A stretch of 64,000 bases of DNA, from NCBI RefSeq assembly GCF_000243115.2, contig NZ_CP007035.1, positions 3,906,001-3,970,000 on the forward strand. The letters are read 5' to 3'. A program made the translations under genes and the position numbers. Shown in pieces: positions 8,377 through 16,511 of this stretch (position 1 is its first letter; each line of letters starts with the position of its first letter). Origin of the DNA: Niabella soli DSM 19437 (GTDB taxonomy: Bacteria > Bacteroidota > Bacteroidia > Chitinophagales > Chitinophagaceae). The notes beneath the pieces are model-generated. The model was given only the letters and a program-made list of their open reading frames with translations, did not search any database and was not told the DNA's origin.

Positions 8377-8724
8377 ATGAACTTCCTATTAAAAGTGCTT
8401 ATTACGGCGCTTATTGCATACCTTCTTCAAAAAATTTTGCCCGGAGTTAGAATTGTTGATATTAAAACAGCCGCTTTGTTTGCTTTTGTGCTAGCTATTT
8501 TAAACGCAATCGTAAAACCCATTCTGGTCATACTCACTATCCCGGTTACCATTCTTACTATGGGTTTGTTTTTGCTGGTCATCAATGCCTTTATGGTATT
8601 GCTTACCGCAAACCTTTTTAAAGGGGTACACGTGGACGGGTTCTGGTGGGCATTGATCTTCAGTATTTTGTTATCAATTGGCTCTTCCGTGTTGTATTCC
8701 CTGGTGGGCGGGCGCAGCGAGTAA
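8377..8724 (+). CDS. Phage-holin-family membrane protein (M4TMS type, PF04020)
   Basis: 115 residues with four hydrophobic segments and short loops; the Lys/Asp-containing VRIVDIKTAALFAFVLAILN and VKPILVILTIPVTILTMGLF stretches are typical of the family. Despite its name, this family is a widespread chromosomal inner-membrane protein and nothing nearby suggests a prophage. Function is unknown. A strong terminator follows 65 bp after the stop. Confidence 0.75.
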   Translation: MNFLLKVLITALIAYLLQKILPGVRIVDIKTAALFAFVLAILNAIVKPILVILTIPVTILTMGLFLLVINAFMVLLTANLFKGVHVDGFWWALIFSILLSIGSSVLYSLVGGRSE

Positions 8725-8789
8725 GGTTTTTTATTTGGGAAAAACGGCGAAAAGTTGTAAATTTACAGTTAATCAAAACATTAATCAAA

Positions 8790-8822
8790 AGTCCTGATGT
8801 GTCTACATCAGGGCTTTTTTTA
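8790..8822. terminator. Intrinsic terminator between convergent genes
   Basis: AGTCCTGATGT (8790-8800) pairs with ACATCAGGGCT (8805-8815) around a 4-nt loop, followed by eight T. It serves the holin-family gene; the other strand has a shorter run of A, so it may also act on the Fur-family transcript, whose stop codon overlaps the T-run. Confidence 0.85.
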
Positions 8823-9236
8823 TTGGTTACAATTTTTGCAAACACCTTTCACTACTACTTCTACCTGGTTGATCACATATCCCTGCGGAAGTTGTACGGA
8901 TGGCGTTACCACATCATCCAGACAAAAAGTATTACCGCATTTGGCACAAAGCAGGTGGATATGCTGGTCATGATGATGCCCTTCTTTGCAATCGTCCTTG
9001 CATAAAGCGTATTTAATACTGTTGTCTGAAGTGGGAATCGTATGAATGATCCCTTTGTCAACAAAGGACTGAAGGGTGCGGTACACGGTTACGCGGTCAA
9101 AATGGCTATCCGTATTCTTTTCGATATCTGCGTGCGCCAGCGCGCCGTCACTGTTTAAAAAAAGTGAAAGGATCTTTCTTCGGCCATCCGTTACGCTAAG
9201 ATTATTTTGCTTTAGTATTTGAATAATGGAATCCAT
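8820..9236 (-). CDS. Fur-family metal-dependent repressor (Zur/PerR-like)
   Basis: 138 residues when started at the ATG at 9236 (a TTG six bases upstream is less likely). The N-terminal winged helix includes FDRVTVYRTLQSFVDKGII, the Fur recognition region. The C-terminal half has the regulatory metal site (a His-rich EGHHHDQHIH run) and the structural zinc pairs CAKC and CKNC. It lies 6 bp after the SCO1 gene, so the two share a transcript, and a MerC-domain gene is divergent. Together this suggests zinc or copper sensing, with zinc favoured by the four-Cys site and His-rich neighbours; which metal is an inference. Confidence 0.85.
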   Translation of the reverse strand: MDSIIQILKQNNLSVTDGRRKILSLFLNSDGALAHADIEKNTDSHFDRVTVYRTLQSFVDKGIIHTIPTSDNSIKYALCKDDCKEGHHHDQHIHLLCAKCGNTFCLDDVVTPSVQLPQGYVINQVEVVVKGVCKNCNQ

Positions 9237-9242
9237 GATCAA

Positions 9243-9869
9243 CTATTTATCATCAGGTTCTTTAAGCTCATTAGCAATATCAGCTATCAGTTGGTTGATC
9301 TCTTTTTGTTTCAACCCGTCGTATATTTTTAGCACATTGCCTTTGCGGTCCACCAGCGCCCAGAACTGGGTATGTAAAAAATCGTCCTGGTCCGAATTCA
9401 GGTTATTGGCGGGGTCATCAATGGTATAGCTCAGGCGCGCCATTTTATACAGGCTGTCTTTTCTGCCGGTAAGGAACACCCATTGCCGGGTATCCACCTT
9501 CATGGAGTCGGCATAATGTTTTAACCGGGCGGCAGAATCCTTTTCGGGGTCACAGGTATGTGAAAGAATGAGGAAGCCGGGAACACCCTTATATTTTTCA
9601 TAAACCTGTTTCATATTTGTGTTCATTATCGGGCAGATACCGGGGCAGGTGGTAAAAAAATATTCAGCCACATAAACCTTTCCTGCCACATCTTTATTGG
9701 AAAAGGGCTGCCCGTCCTGGTCGGTAAAGCTAAACCGCCCCACTTTGCTAACAGGCTCCAGTTTTCTTGAATTAAAACCAGGTATAAAATGAACGGCCGC
9801 CGCATAAAATGCTATGGACAAGGCCACAAAAAATAAAGTATAAAAAATCGCCTTCTTTGACATCTTCAT
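9243..9869 (-). CDS. SCO1/SenC/PrrC copper-chaperone-like thioredoxin-fold protein
   Basis: 208 residues from the ATG at 9869. The longer reading frame begins with TTG upstream of its own promoter element, so the ATG is preferred. One N-terminal membrane anchor (AIFYTLFFVALSIAFYAAAV) places the rest in the periplasm. The copper site is complete: CPGIC gives Cys75 and Cys79, and FLHTQFW gives His166. SCO proteins deliver Cu to the CuA site of cytochrome oxidase or act as thiol reductases. Co-transcription with a Fur-family regulator suggests metal-responsive expression. Confidence 0.9.
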   Translation of the reverse strand: MKMSKKAIFYTLFFVALSIAFYAAAVHFIPGFNSRKLEPVSKVGRFSFTDQDGQPFSNKDVAGKVYVAEYFFTTCPGICPIMNTNMKQVYEKYKGVPGFLILSHTCDPEKDSAARLKHYADSMKVDTRQWVFLTGRKDSLYKMARLSYTIDDPANNLNSDQDDFLHTQFWALVDRKGNVLKIYDGLKQKEINQLIADIANELKEPDDK

Positions 9870-9879
9870 AAAATAATTG

Positions 9880-9887
9880 CAAATGTA
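9880..9887 (-). promoter_or_regulatory. -7 element (TACATTTG) of the SCO1-Fur operon
   Basis: A TAnnTTTG match ending 10 nt before the ATG at 9869. Its position inside the extended TTG reading frame is the main reason for choosing the internal ATG. Confidence 0.5.
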
Positions 9888-9945
9888 TCTCAACAGTTTA
9901 ACAAATGAGCCATGAAATCGTTTAGAAAGAGGGAAGGATTAAATA

Positions 9946-9981
9946 TTTGCAACATTGTTTCTTTTTTTATATTTTTGCAAC
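9946..9981 (+). promoter_or_regulatory. Promoter and candidate metal-regulator operator upstream of merC-like gene
   Basis: TTTG at 9946-9949, a 20-nt spacer, then TATTTTTG at 9970-9977 is an almost ideal Bacteroidota promoter. The ATG follows 4 nt later. The sequence TTTGCAACAT occurs at both elements (9946-9955 and 9974-9983), and the first copy is part of the near-palindrome AACATTGTT. This could be a binding site for the adjacent Fur-family repressor. Confidence 0.55.
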
Positions 9982-10383
9982 ATGCGATCAAAAATTAATT
10001 GGGACGCGCTGGGTATTTCGGCTTCAGTTATTTGTGCCGTTCATTGTGCTGTACTGCCGTTATTTATGGCCAGTTTGCCCTTATTTGGGTACAATATCAT
10101 CGAAAACAGGGCTTTTGAGGCCGGAATGATCCTTTTGGCTTTTCTTATTGGGGTCTATTCGCTTTTGCACGGGTTCCGCTTGCATCATCATAAAGTATTG
10201 CCATTGGCTTTATTTACCCTGGGAATGGCGTTTTTGGTGTTGAAGCAGATTTTCCTGGTGTACCATAATTTACTGCTGATCCCTGCGGTGGTACTTATTA
10301 TTGCCGCGCACGTAGTCAATTACCGGTTTTGCCGCCGGCATAACCACGCACATGCGGAGGATTGCGATCATGATCATTATTAA
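9982..10383 (+). CDS. MerC-domain membrane protein
   Basis: 133 residues from the ATG at 9982; an in-frame ATG at 9955 lies upstream of the -7 element and is unlikely. Four hydrophobic segments, with the family's Cys pair in ICAVHCAVLPLF on the first. The C-terminus is a His/Asp/Cys-rich tail (RRHNHAHAEDCDHDHY) suited to binding Zn or Cu. MerC was described as a mercury uptake protein, but these chromosomal Bacteroidota homologues are not next to mercury reductase. With the divergent Fur-family gene and SCO1, a role in zinc or copper homeostasis is more likely. Confidence 0.8.
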   Translation: MRSKINWDALGISASVICAVHCAVLPLFMASLPLFGYNIIENRAFEAGMILLAFLIGVYSLLHGFRLHHHKVLPLALFTLGMAFLVLKQIFLVYHNLLLIPAVVLIIAAHVVNYRFCRRHNHAHAEDCDHDHY

Positions 10384-10546
10384 CGAGTTCCGCTGCATCT
10401 TTGCGTGAAATTTAAGTGGCTCACAGATTCCGCAGATTTTCACAGAAGTTTTATTTGCCCGGAAAGCGGTGAGGCGGTAAGCCGGAAGCGAGTAAAAAAA
10501 CTTCCCGCCTTTCCGGCAATCATTGGCTTAGGCTTTTGACATAAAA

Positions 10547-10984
10547 ATGAAACCCTGGTTTATGAAATATATTTTTGTTTTTTTATTCAACTTGTTGATT
10601 GTTAATGCTTATTCTCAAAATTCGGATGAAAAGCTAATAAAGGAGGTATTGAATAAACAAATTACCTGCTGGAACAGTGGCGCTATTGATGCCTTTATGG
10701 ATACTTATTGGAAAAGTGATTCACTGGTATTTGTTGGGAAAAAAGGCATAACCTATGGCTGGCAGCATGCGCTCGATAATTATAAAAGATCCTATCCTTC
10801 AAAAGAGGATATGGGCGTGCTCGATTTTGAGATTGTAAAAGTGCAGCCTTTAGGCAAGGATTTTTATAATGTGGTGGGAAAATGGCATTTAAAAAGAAAA
10901 GCGGGCGATCTCCAGGGTCATTACACCCTTCTTTTTAAGAAAATAAATGGAGCCTGGAAGATCATCCAGGATCATACCAGCTAA
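10547..10984 (+). CDS. Secreted SnoaL/DUF4440-like (NTF2-fold) protein
   Basis: 145 residues. The N-terminus is a Sec signal peptide (KYIFVFLFNLLIVNAYSQ), with cleavage likely after about residue 24. The rest fits a cone-shaped NTF2-like fold of the DUF4440 type: a helical start (KLIKEVLNKQITCWNSGAID), SLVFVGKKGITYGWQHALD, and a beta-rich end finishing IIQDHTS. Such proteins are small ligand-binding or enzyme-like domains with varied roles. Met1 and Met6 (10562) are both possible starts. It is monocistronic; the 163-bp upstream spacer contains only diverged repeats. Confidence 0.65.
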   Translation: MKPWFMKYIFVFLFNLLIVNAYSQNSDEKLIKEVLNKQITCWNSGAIDAFMDTYWKSDSLVFVGKKGITYGWQHALDNYKRSYPSKEDMGVLDFEIVKVQPLGKDFYNVVGKWHLKRKAGDLQGHYTLLFKKINGAWKIIQDHTS

Positions 10985-11024
10985 CAACCGTTATTTGTAA
11001 AGTGGAGTGTTGGGAGGCTTGAAA

Positions 11025-11075
11025 CCTGCCCGTCCGGTCAGGCGGGCGATAAACGTGAAGCCATTACGTTTATCG
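11025..11075. repeat. Dispersed GC-rich palindromic repeat plus perfect inverted repeat
   Basis: 11025-11046 (CCTGCCCGTCCGGTCAGGCG, then GG) recurs with one mismatch on the other strand at 56459-56480. Directly after it, CGATAAACGT (11047-11056) pairs perfectly with ACGTTTATCG (11066-11075). The elements lie between convergent genes and may terminate both. Confidence 0.6.
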
Positions 11076-11104
11076 TCTCACCACCCTTCACGATTAACGT
11101 AACA

Positions 11105-11356
11105 CTACGTTACTTCCTCAAAATCGATATATTCCCCGGCCGGTTCTTTCTTGTGGGCAGCAGAGGGGTTAGCTGCCGGTTGACCGCTGCCCGCAGTATT
11201 GGGTTGTTCCTGCTGCTGAAACTGTTGTTTCATATCAGAAAACTGCTTTTTCACCTGTTTGGTAGTTTTATAAACCGGGAAAGCAACTTTTACAATAAAA
11301 TTGTAAAGGAAGTAAAAAAACAGGGCATATAGTAAAATTCGGACCATTGGCATCAA
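11105..11356 (-). CDS. DUF4834 family small membrane protein
   Basis: 83 residues: one N-terminal membrane helix (RILLYALFFYFLYNFIVKVAF), a basic linker, a Gln-rich stretch (FSDMKQQFQQQEQP) and a short acidic end (GEYIDFEEVT). The layout and conserved tail match DUF4834, a Bacteroidota family of unknown function. The second Met (11350) is also possible. It is divergent from rimP. Confidence 0.7.
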   Translation of the reverse strand: MMPMVRILLYALFFYFLYNFIVKVAFPVYKTTKQVKKQFSDMKQQFQQQEQPNTAGSGQPAANPSAAHKKEPAGEYIDFEEVT

Positions 11357-11456
11357 TTAATTTCAAAGATACTCAATTAACGTGCTCCCGAAAAAAATGT
11401 TGTCGGACCGCCGGTTTAAATTTTTAAAAAACTTCCCATTTTACTATAAAAAAACC

Positions 11457-11515
11457 TAATTTTGCGCCAGATAAGGAATTTGAGGGAACGGAGGCGTTCC
11501 CTTCTTCTTTTTTCC
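11457..11515 (+). promoter_or_regulatory. rimP operon promoter and candidate leader attenuator
   Basis: The -7 element TAATTTTG is at 11457-11464. In the leader, GGGAACG (11484-11490) pairs with CGTTCCC (11495-11501) across a 4-nt loop and is followed by the pyrimidine run TTCTTCTTTTTTCC, ending about 5 nt before the rimP ATG. This has the form of an intrinsic terminator placed in the leader of the rimP-nusA-infB operon. Confidence 0.5.
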
Positions 11516-11520
11516 AGAAT

Positions 11521-11991
11521 ATGAACTTAGAGACAATAATTGAAATAGTACGAGAAAAAGTAGTTGCGCAGCTGACCGAAAATCCGTCTCATTTTTTGGT
11601 AGATATCCGCGTAAAGCCCACCCATAACTTTAAAGTGTTTATTGATGGCGATAACGGAGTGGGTATTGATGACCTGGTAAAGTATAACCGGGCGCTTTAC
11701 AAGCAGATGGAGGCAGAAGGGTACTTTCCTGACGGCGATTTTTCTCTGGAAGTATCTTCCCCCGGGCTGGACGAGCCTCTGAAGCTGCACCGGCAATTTA
11801 TAAAGAATATCGGTCGGGATGTGGAAATTACAACGCTGGAGGGACAGAAAATTGAGGGAAAGCTGCTTGCGGCAAATGAAGCGGAATTAATAGTGGAAGT
11901 GACCAGCGGCAAAGGAAAGAAATTGGAAAGAACAGAACAGGAGGTTCCGTTATCAACAATAAAAACAACAAAAATTCAGATTAAATTTTAA
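11521..11991 (+). CDS. rimP: Ribosome maturation factor RimP
   Basis: 156 residues, standard length. The N-terminal domain has KVFIDGDNGVGIDDLVKYNR and the conserved FSLEVSSPGLDEPL; the C-terminal SH3-like domain follows from about residue 90. RimP binds free 30S subunits and helps their maturation. First gene of the conserved rimP-nusA-infB operon. Confidence 0.95.
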   Translation: MNLETIIEIVREKVVAQLTENPSHFLVDIRVKPTHNFKVFIDGDNGVGIDDLVKYNRALYKQMEAEGYFPDGDFSLEVSSPGLDEPLKLHRQFIKNIGRDVEITTLEGQKIEGKLLAANEAELIVEVTSGKGKKLERTEQEVPLSTIKTTKIQIKF

Positions 11992-12038
11992 AAACAGCTC
12001 AGGGAGCTGGGTTTCACTAAGGTAAATCGTACTTCATT

Positions 12039-13286
12039 ATGGCAAGTATTAATTTAATTGAGGCATTCCAGGATTTTAAAGACGCAGAAAATATAGATCG
12101 TCCCACAATGATGAAAGTGGTGGAAGATGTATTTAAGACCTTACTGCGTAAGAAATATGGTACCGACGACAACTTTGACGTAATCGTAAACGCGGAAAAA
12201 GGGGATCTTGAAATTGTAAGGCATCGCACCATTGTGGAAGATGGCGAAGTGGAAGATCCGCTGGCCCAGGTTGCCTATTCTGAAGCCATTAAACTGGAGC
12301 CGGATTATGAGGTGGGAGAAGATCTGTATGAAGAAATTGACCTGGTGGACTTTGGTCGCCGGGCGATCCTTGCCGCCAAGCAAACGCTGGCCGGCCGTAT
12401 CAGCGATCTAAAGAAAAATGTGCTGGCAAAAAAATACGAAGACCGTATCGGGGAGATCATCAGTGCAGAAGTATACCAGGTTTGGAAAAAAGAGATCTTG
12501 CTGCTGGATGAAGAAGGCAATGAACTGATCCTTCCCAAAAGCGAACAGATCCCCCAGGATTACTTTAAAAAAGGGGAGAATATTCGCGCAGTAGTAACCC
12601 GCGTGGATCTTAAAAATAACAATCCGGTAATCATACTTTCCAGAACTTCGCCTGATTTCCTGGCGAAACTGTTGGAAATAGAAGTTCCCGAGATCTTTGA
12701 CGGCTTAATTACCATCAGAAGAATTGTAAGGGAGCCCGGAGAGCGCGCAAAAGTTGCGGTAGAATCCTATGATGACCGCATCGATCCGGTGGGCGCCTGC
12801 GTAGGTATGAAGGGAAGCCGGATCCACGGTATTGTGCGGGAACTGAAGAATGAGAATATTGATGTGATCAACTGGACCACCAATATCCAGTTGCTGATCC
12901 AGCGTTCACTGACCCCTGCAAAAATCACCAGCATGAACCTGGACCAGGAAAACAAAAGAGCCAGCATCTTCCTGAAACCCGACCAGGTATCACTGGCGAT
13001 CGGTAAGCGGGGCGTAAATATTAAGCTGGCTTCTGATTTAACAGAATATGAATTAGATGTATACCGCGATACAGAAGAAGAGGACGAGGAATTTGATGTG
13101 GACCTGGAAGAATTTGCAGATGAAATTGACGAGTGGGTGATCGATGCCTTGAAGAAGATCGGTTGCGATACAGCCCGGAGCGTATTGCGCATGTCGCCTA
13201 CGGAACTGGAAAAAAGAGCGGACTTAGAAAAAGAAACGGTAGAAGATGTTCGCAAAATTTTACAGGAAGAGCTGGAAAGAGAATAA
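12039..13286 (+). CDS. nusA: Transcription termination/antitermination factor NusA
   Basis: 415 residues: N-terminal RNA-polymerase-binding domain (1-130), S1 domain (GEIISAEVYQVWKKEILLLD onward), KH1 (VGACVGMKGSRIHGIVREL) and KH2 (SLAIGKRGVNIKLASDL), then an acidic linker and one C-terminal helix-hairpin unit (VIDALKKIGCDTARSVLRM). It lacks a second C-terminal acidic repeat, as in most bacteria outside Proteobacteria. It lies 47 bp after rimP and 70 bp before infB. Confidence 0.95.
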   Translation: MASINLIEAFQDFKDAENIDRPTMMKVVEDVFKTLLRKKYGTDDNFDVIVNAEKGDLEIVRHRTIVEDGEVEDPLAQVAYSEAIKLEPDYEVGEDLYEEIDLVDFGRRAILAAKQTLAGRISDLKKNVLAKKYEDRIGEIISAEVYQVWKKEILLLDEEGNELILPKSEQIPQDYFKKGENIRAVVTRVDLKNNNPVIILSRTSPDFLAKLLEIEVPEIFDGLITIRRIVREPGERAKVAVESYDDRIDPVGACVGMKGSRIHGIVRELKNENIDVINWTTNIQLLIQRSLTPAKITSMNLDQENKRASIFLKPDQVSLAIGKRGVNIKLASDLTEYELDVYRDTEEEDEEFDVDLEEFADEIDEWVIDALKKIGCDTARSVLRMSPTELEKRADLEKETVEDVRKILQEELERE

Positions 13287-13356
13287 ACAGCATTTTGTAT
13301 GATTTTGCGCGGATGACAAATTAAATGTTCCGCCATGGCGGGATGGAAAAATATTT

Positions 13357-16257
13357 ATGACAGAAAAAAAACTTCCAAGATTATTACAAGCGGCTAAAGA
13401 ATTTAACATTGGCCAGGATACGCTTATAGACTTTTTGGTAGGCAAAGGGTTTGAAAAAGACGACCTGAAACCGACCTCGAAGTTAACGGAAGCCATGTAC
13501 GCATCATTGCAGCAGGGGTTTCATGGCGATAAAGCTGCGAAAAATATCAGCGACCAGGTTGAATTGCCCAAAGGATTGGGTGGGGAAGGCAGAAAGCGCC
13601 GGGATGAAGAGTTGGCGGCGCCTGTGGCAACTCCTGCGGTTGAACAGGAGCCAGCGGAAGCGCCGGAAGTAAAGGAAACGATCCAGGAAGCGCCGGTAGC
13701 CGAAGTGCCTGCGCCGCAACCGGTTGAAGAAACCCCGGTTGAAGAAACAAAAGAGACACCCGAGGAAGTAAGGCCGAAAGTACAGGGCCGGGACATCGAA
13801 GGTCCGAAAATCATCAGCAAAATAGATCTGTCGGCGATCGATTCTTCCACAAGACCTAAACGCGCTGCTAAAAAAGAGCCGCCCGCAGTAGAACCACAGC
13901 CCGAAACGGAGACCCCGGTTGAAGCGCCCCAGAAGGCAGCAGAACCGGTTGCGGAAAAAGAGGTGGTTAAGCCCGAAGAAACGGTGCCGCCGGTGGAAAC
14001 CCCGGTTGTAGCGGAACAACAACAACCGGAGCCGGTGCAGCTCTCTAACATACAGGCAGAAAAGATTGAAGGACCCAAAATTCTTGGAAAGATTGAACTG
14101 CCGGTTGACAATGACACCCGTCCGAAACGCGATGAAAAGCGGAAGCGCAAACGCATCCCGATCGAAAAGAAAGAAGTAAAACCTGCAGCAGATACCGACC
14201 AGCGCAGGGGCCCCGGTCATGGTGGTCCGCGCACGGATGGTCGTCATCCGGGTCAGGGCCAGTTTGGTGGTGGTCAGCATCACGGCAGGGGCAACTTCAG
14301 GGACCGGCATAAGCCGCACCGTGAAGAAAAGCAGATCGACGAAAAAGAGATCCAGGAAAAAATACGGGAAACGCAGGCCAAGTTGAGTGGCGGAAGCAGC
14401 AATAAGCAAAAAAGTATGCGGGCAAAAGCACGCAGGGATAAACGCAATGAAGCGGCAGAAGCAGCAGAGGAGGAAGGAATTGACAAAACATTACGAGTAA
14501 CGGAATTCATCAGCGTAAGCGAACTGGCGAACCTGATGAACGTAAGCTTCGCTGATGTGATCAGTAAGTGTATGAGCCTGGGGATCATGGTATCCATTAA
14601 CCAGCGCCTGGATGCGGAAGTGATCGAATTGGTAGCCAGCGAATTCGGTTTCGATGTTGCCTTTATTGATATGGAGCAGCAAATGGAAATGGAGGAGGAT
14701 GAGGAAGAGGAAGATGATGAAAGCGAACTGGTGCCCAGAAGCCCGATCGTGACCATAATGGGGCACGTAGACCATGGTAAAACATCCTTGCTGGATTATA
14801 TACGGAACGCCAATGTGGTTGCCGGTGAGGCCGGGGGGATTACCCAGCACATTGGAGCCTACCGCGTAAAAGTGGCCGAAGACAAAGAAATTACCTTCCT
14901 GGATACACCAGGTCACGAAGCCTTTACCGCCATGCGTGCCCGGGGTGCCAAGGTTACGGATATTGCCGTTATTGTGGTGGCAGCAGATGATGCCGTGATG
15001 CCACAAACAAGGGAGGCGATCAGCCACGCCCAGGCAGCCGGTGTGCCCATGATCTTTGCTATTAATAAGATTGATAAAGATGGCGCCAACCCCCAGAAAA
15101 TTTATGAGCAATTATCGCAGATGAATATTTTGGTGGAAGAATGGGGCGGAAAATACCAAAGCCAGGAACTGAGCGCCAAACAGGGATTGAACGTTGACAA
15201 ACTGCTGGAAAAAATATTGCTGGAAGCCGAGCTGCTGGATCTGAAAGCCAACCCGGACCGTGAAGCTACCGGTACTATTATCGAAGCTACCCTGGATAAA
15301 GGGCGCGGTTATGTGGCCACCTTACTGGTGGAAAACGGAACCCTGCGCAGCGGTGACATATTGGTGAGCGGACAGTATTTTGGCCGCGTGAAAGCGATGT
15401 TCAACGAGCGGAATAAAAAACAGGATGAGGCAGGGCCGTCTGCTCCGGCAGTTGTGCTGGGCCTGAACGGAGCGCCCCAGGCTGGTGAGAAATTCAAAGT
15501 ATACGATGAAGAATCGGAGGCAAAAAGTATTGCCAACCGCCGTTCCCAGATCCTGCGTGAGCAGGGCATGCGCACCAAGAAACATATTACTCTCGATGAG
15601 ATCGGTCGCCGCCTGGCATTGGGTAGCTTTAAAGAGCTGAATGTGATCATTAAGGGGGATGTGGATGGTTCCGTGGAAGCGCTGAGTGATTCGTTGCAGA
15701 AACTTTCTACTGAGGAGATCCTGGTAAATGTTATTCACAAAGGTGTGGGACAGATCAACGAAAGCGATATCGTGCTGGCGGAAGCCTCTGACGCTATCGT
15801 GATCGCCTTTAATGTTCGTCCGTCGCAGCAGGCATCCCAGTTGGCCAATAATGCGGGTATTGAAATTAAGATGTACTCGATCATCTATAACGCAATTGAA
15901 GAAGTGAAGAGCGCTATGGAGGGAATGCTGGAGCCTACGGTTAAGGAGAAGATTGTCGGTAACGTTGAAATAAGAGAAGTATTTAAATTTGATAAGGCAG
16001 TGGTTGCCGGATGTTATGTGCTGGATGGCCGTATTAAGCGGGATAACAAGATCCGCCTGATCCGCGATGGTATTGTAATTTACCCGGTTGGAGAAAACGC
16101 AACGGCTGAACTGGGCTCTTTAAAACGTTTTAAAGACGATGCGAAGGAAGTACTGACTGGCATGGAGTGCGGATTAACCATTAAGAATTATAATGATATC
16201 AAAACCGGGGATGTGGTGGAAGCCTACGAACTGGAAGAGATCAAGAGAACATTATAA
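13357..16257 (+). CDS. infB: Translation initiation factor IF-2
   Basis: 966 residues. The N-terminal IF2_N helix bundle (1-55) is followed by a long low-complexity Glu/Pro/Val region (about 85-260) and a Gly/His/Arg-rich piece (about 285-330). The GTPase domain starts near residue 465: GHVDHGKTS (G1), DTPGHEAF (G3) and NKID (G4). Domain II, the spacer and the fMet-tRNA-binding C-terminus are complete. The Glu/Pro region includes a repeated EGPKI(I/L) motif. A 12-bp palindrome-like CCGCCATGGCGG lies shortly before the start. Confidence 0.97.
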   Translation: MTEKKLPRLLQAAKEFNIGQDTLIDFLVGKGFEKDDLKPTSKLTEAMYASLQQGFHGDKAAKNISDQVELPKGLGGEGRKRRDEELAAPVATPAVEQEPAEAPEVKETIQEAPVAEVPAPQPVEETPVEETKETPEEVRPKVQGRDIEGPKIISKIDLSAIDSSTRPKRAAKKEPPAVEPQPETETPVEAPQKAAEPVAEKEVVKPEETVPPVETPVVAEQQQPEPVQLSNIQAEKIEGPKILGKIELPVDNDTRPKRDEKRKRKRIPIEKKEVKPAADTDQRRGPGHGGPRTDGRHPGQGQFGGGQHHGRGNFRDRHKPHREEKQIDEKEIQEKIRETQAKLSGGSSNKQKSMRAKARRDKRNEAAEAAEEEGIDKTLRVTEFISVSELANLMNVSFADVISKCMSLGIMVSINQRLDAEVIELVASEFGFDVAFIDMEQQMEMEEDEEEEDDESELVPRSPIVTIMGHVDHGKTSLLDYIRNANVVAGEAGGITQHIGAYRVKVAEDKEITFLDTPGHEAFTAMRARGAKVTDIAVIVVAADDAVMPQTREAISHAQAAGVPMIFAINKIDKDGANPQKIYEQLSQMNILVEEWGGKYQSQELSAKQGLNVDKLLEKILLEAELLDLKANPDREATGTIIEATLDKGRGYVATLLVENGTLRSGDILVSGQYFGRVKAMFNERNKKQDEAGPSAPAVVLGLNGAPQAGEKFKVYDEESEAKSIANRRSQILREQGMRTKKHITLDEIGRRLALGSFKELNVIIKGDVDGSVEALSDSLQKLSTEEILVNVIHKGVGQINESDIVLAEASDAIVIAFNVRPSQQASQLANNAGIEIKMYSIIYNAIEEVKSAMEGMLEPTVKEKIVGNVEIREVFKFDKAVVAGCYVLDGRIKRDNKIRLIRDGIVIYPVGENATAELGSLKRFKDDAKEVLTGMECGLTIKNYNDIKTGDVVEAYELEEIKRTL

Positions 16258-16511
16258 TATCAGACCGATTGCGAAATAGCGTGTAGTACCGGGATGACAT
16301 TTCACGATTAACTTAACAATAGTAATATCCGTCATTTCGATCGCTGTATTATCCGGCAGGAATAGCTGAGCAGAGAACCGGACGCTGAATAGTGCGACGC
16401 AAGAAAGATTCATAGGATTACTGCTGCCCGGCCCATAAAGAGCAGCGAGAAACTTTTGTTAAATAATACATGGATGAACCGGGATTCTCCATGCGGGTTT
16501 ATTTTTGAACT
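16258..16511. repeat. REP-like non-coding spacer after infB
   Basis: No open frame of note. The stretch from about 16330 to 16470 has pieces of the sequence GTCATTTCGA...AGCGAGAAAC, a dispersed repeat type seen in many Bacteroidota intergenic regions, in a degenerate form. The end carries the surA-like promoter element TATTTTTG (16500-16507). Confidence 0.4.
16500..16507 (+). promoter_or_regulatory. -7 element (TATTTTTG) of the SurA-like gene
   Basis: TAnnTTTG match 4 nt before the ATG at 16512. Confidence 0.55.

Noticed and set aside
8377-8724. Prophage signature from the holin-family protein
   Set aside because: No integrase, capsid, tail or lysin gene nearby; this family is common in non-phage contexts.
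13504-15738. Several long open frames (100-300 codons) on the strand opposite infB
   Set aside because: They lie wholly inside infB, have biased Phe/Arg or Ser compositions produced by reading the Glu/Pro-rich region backwards, and show no domain.
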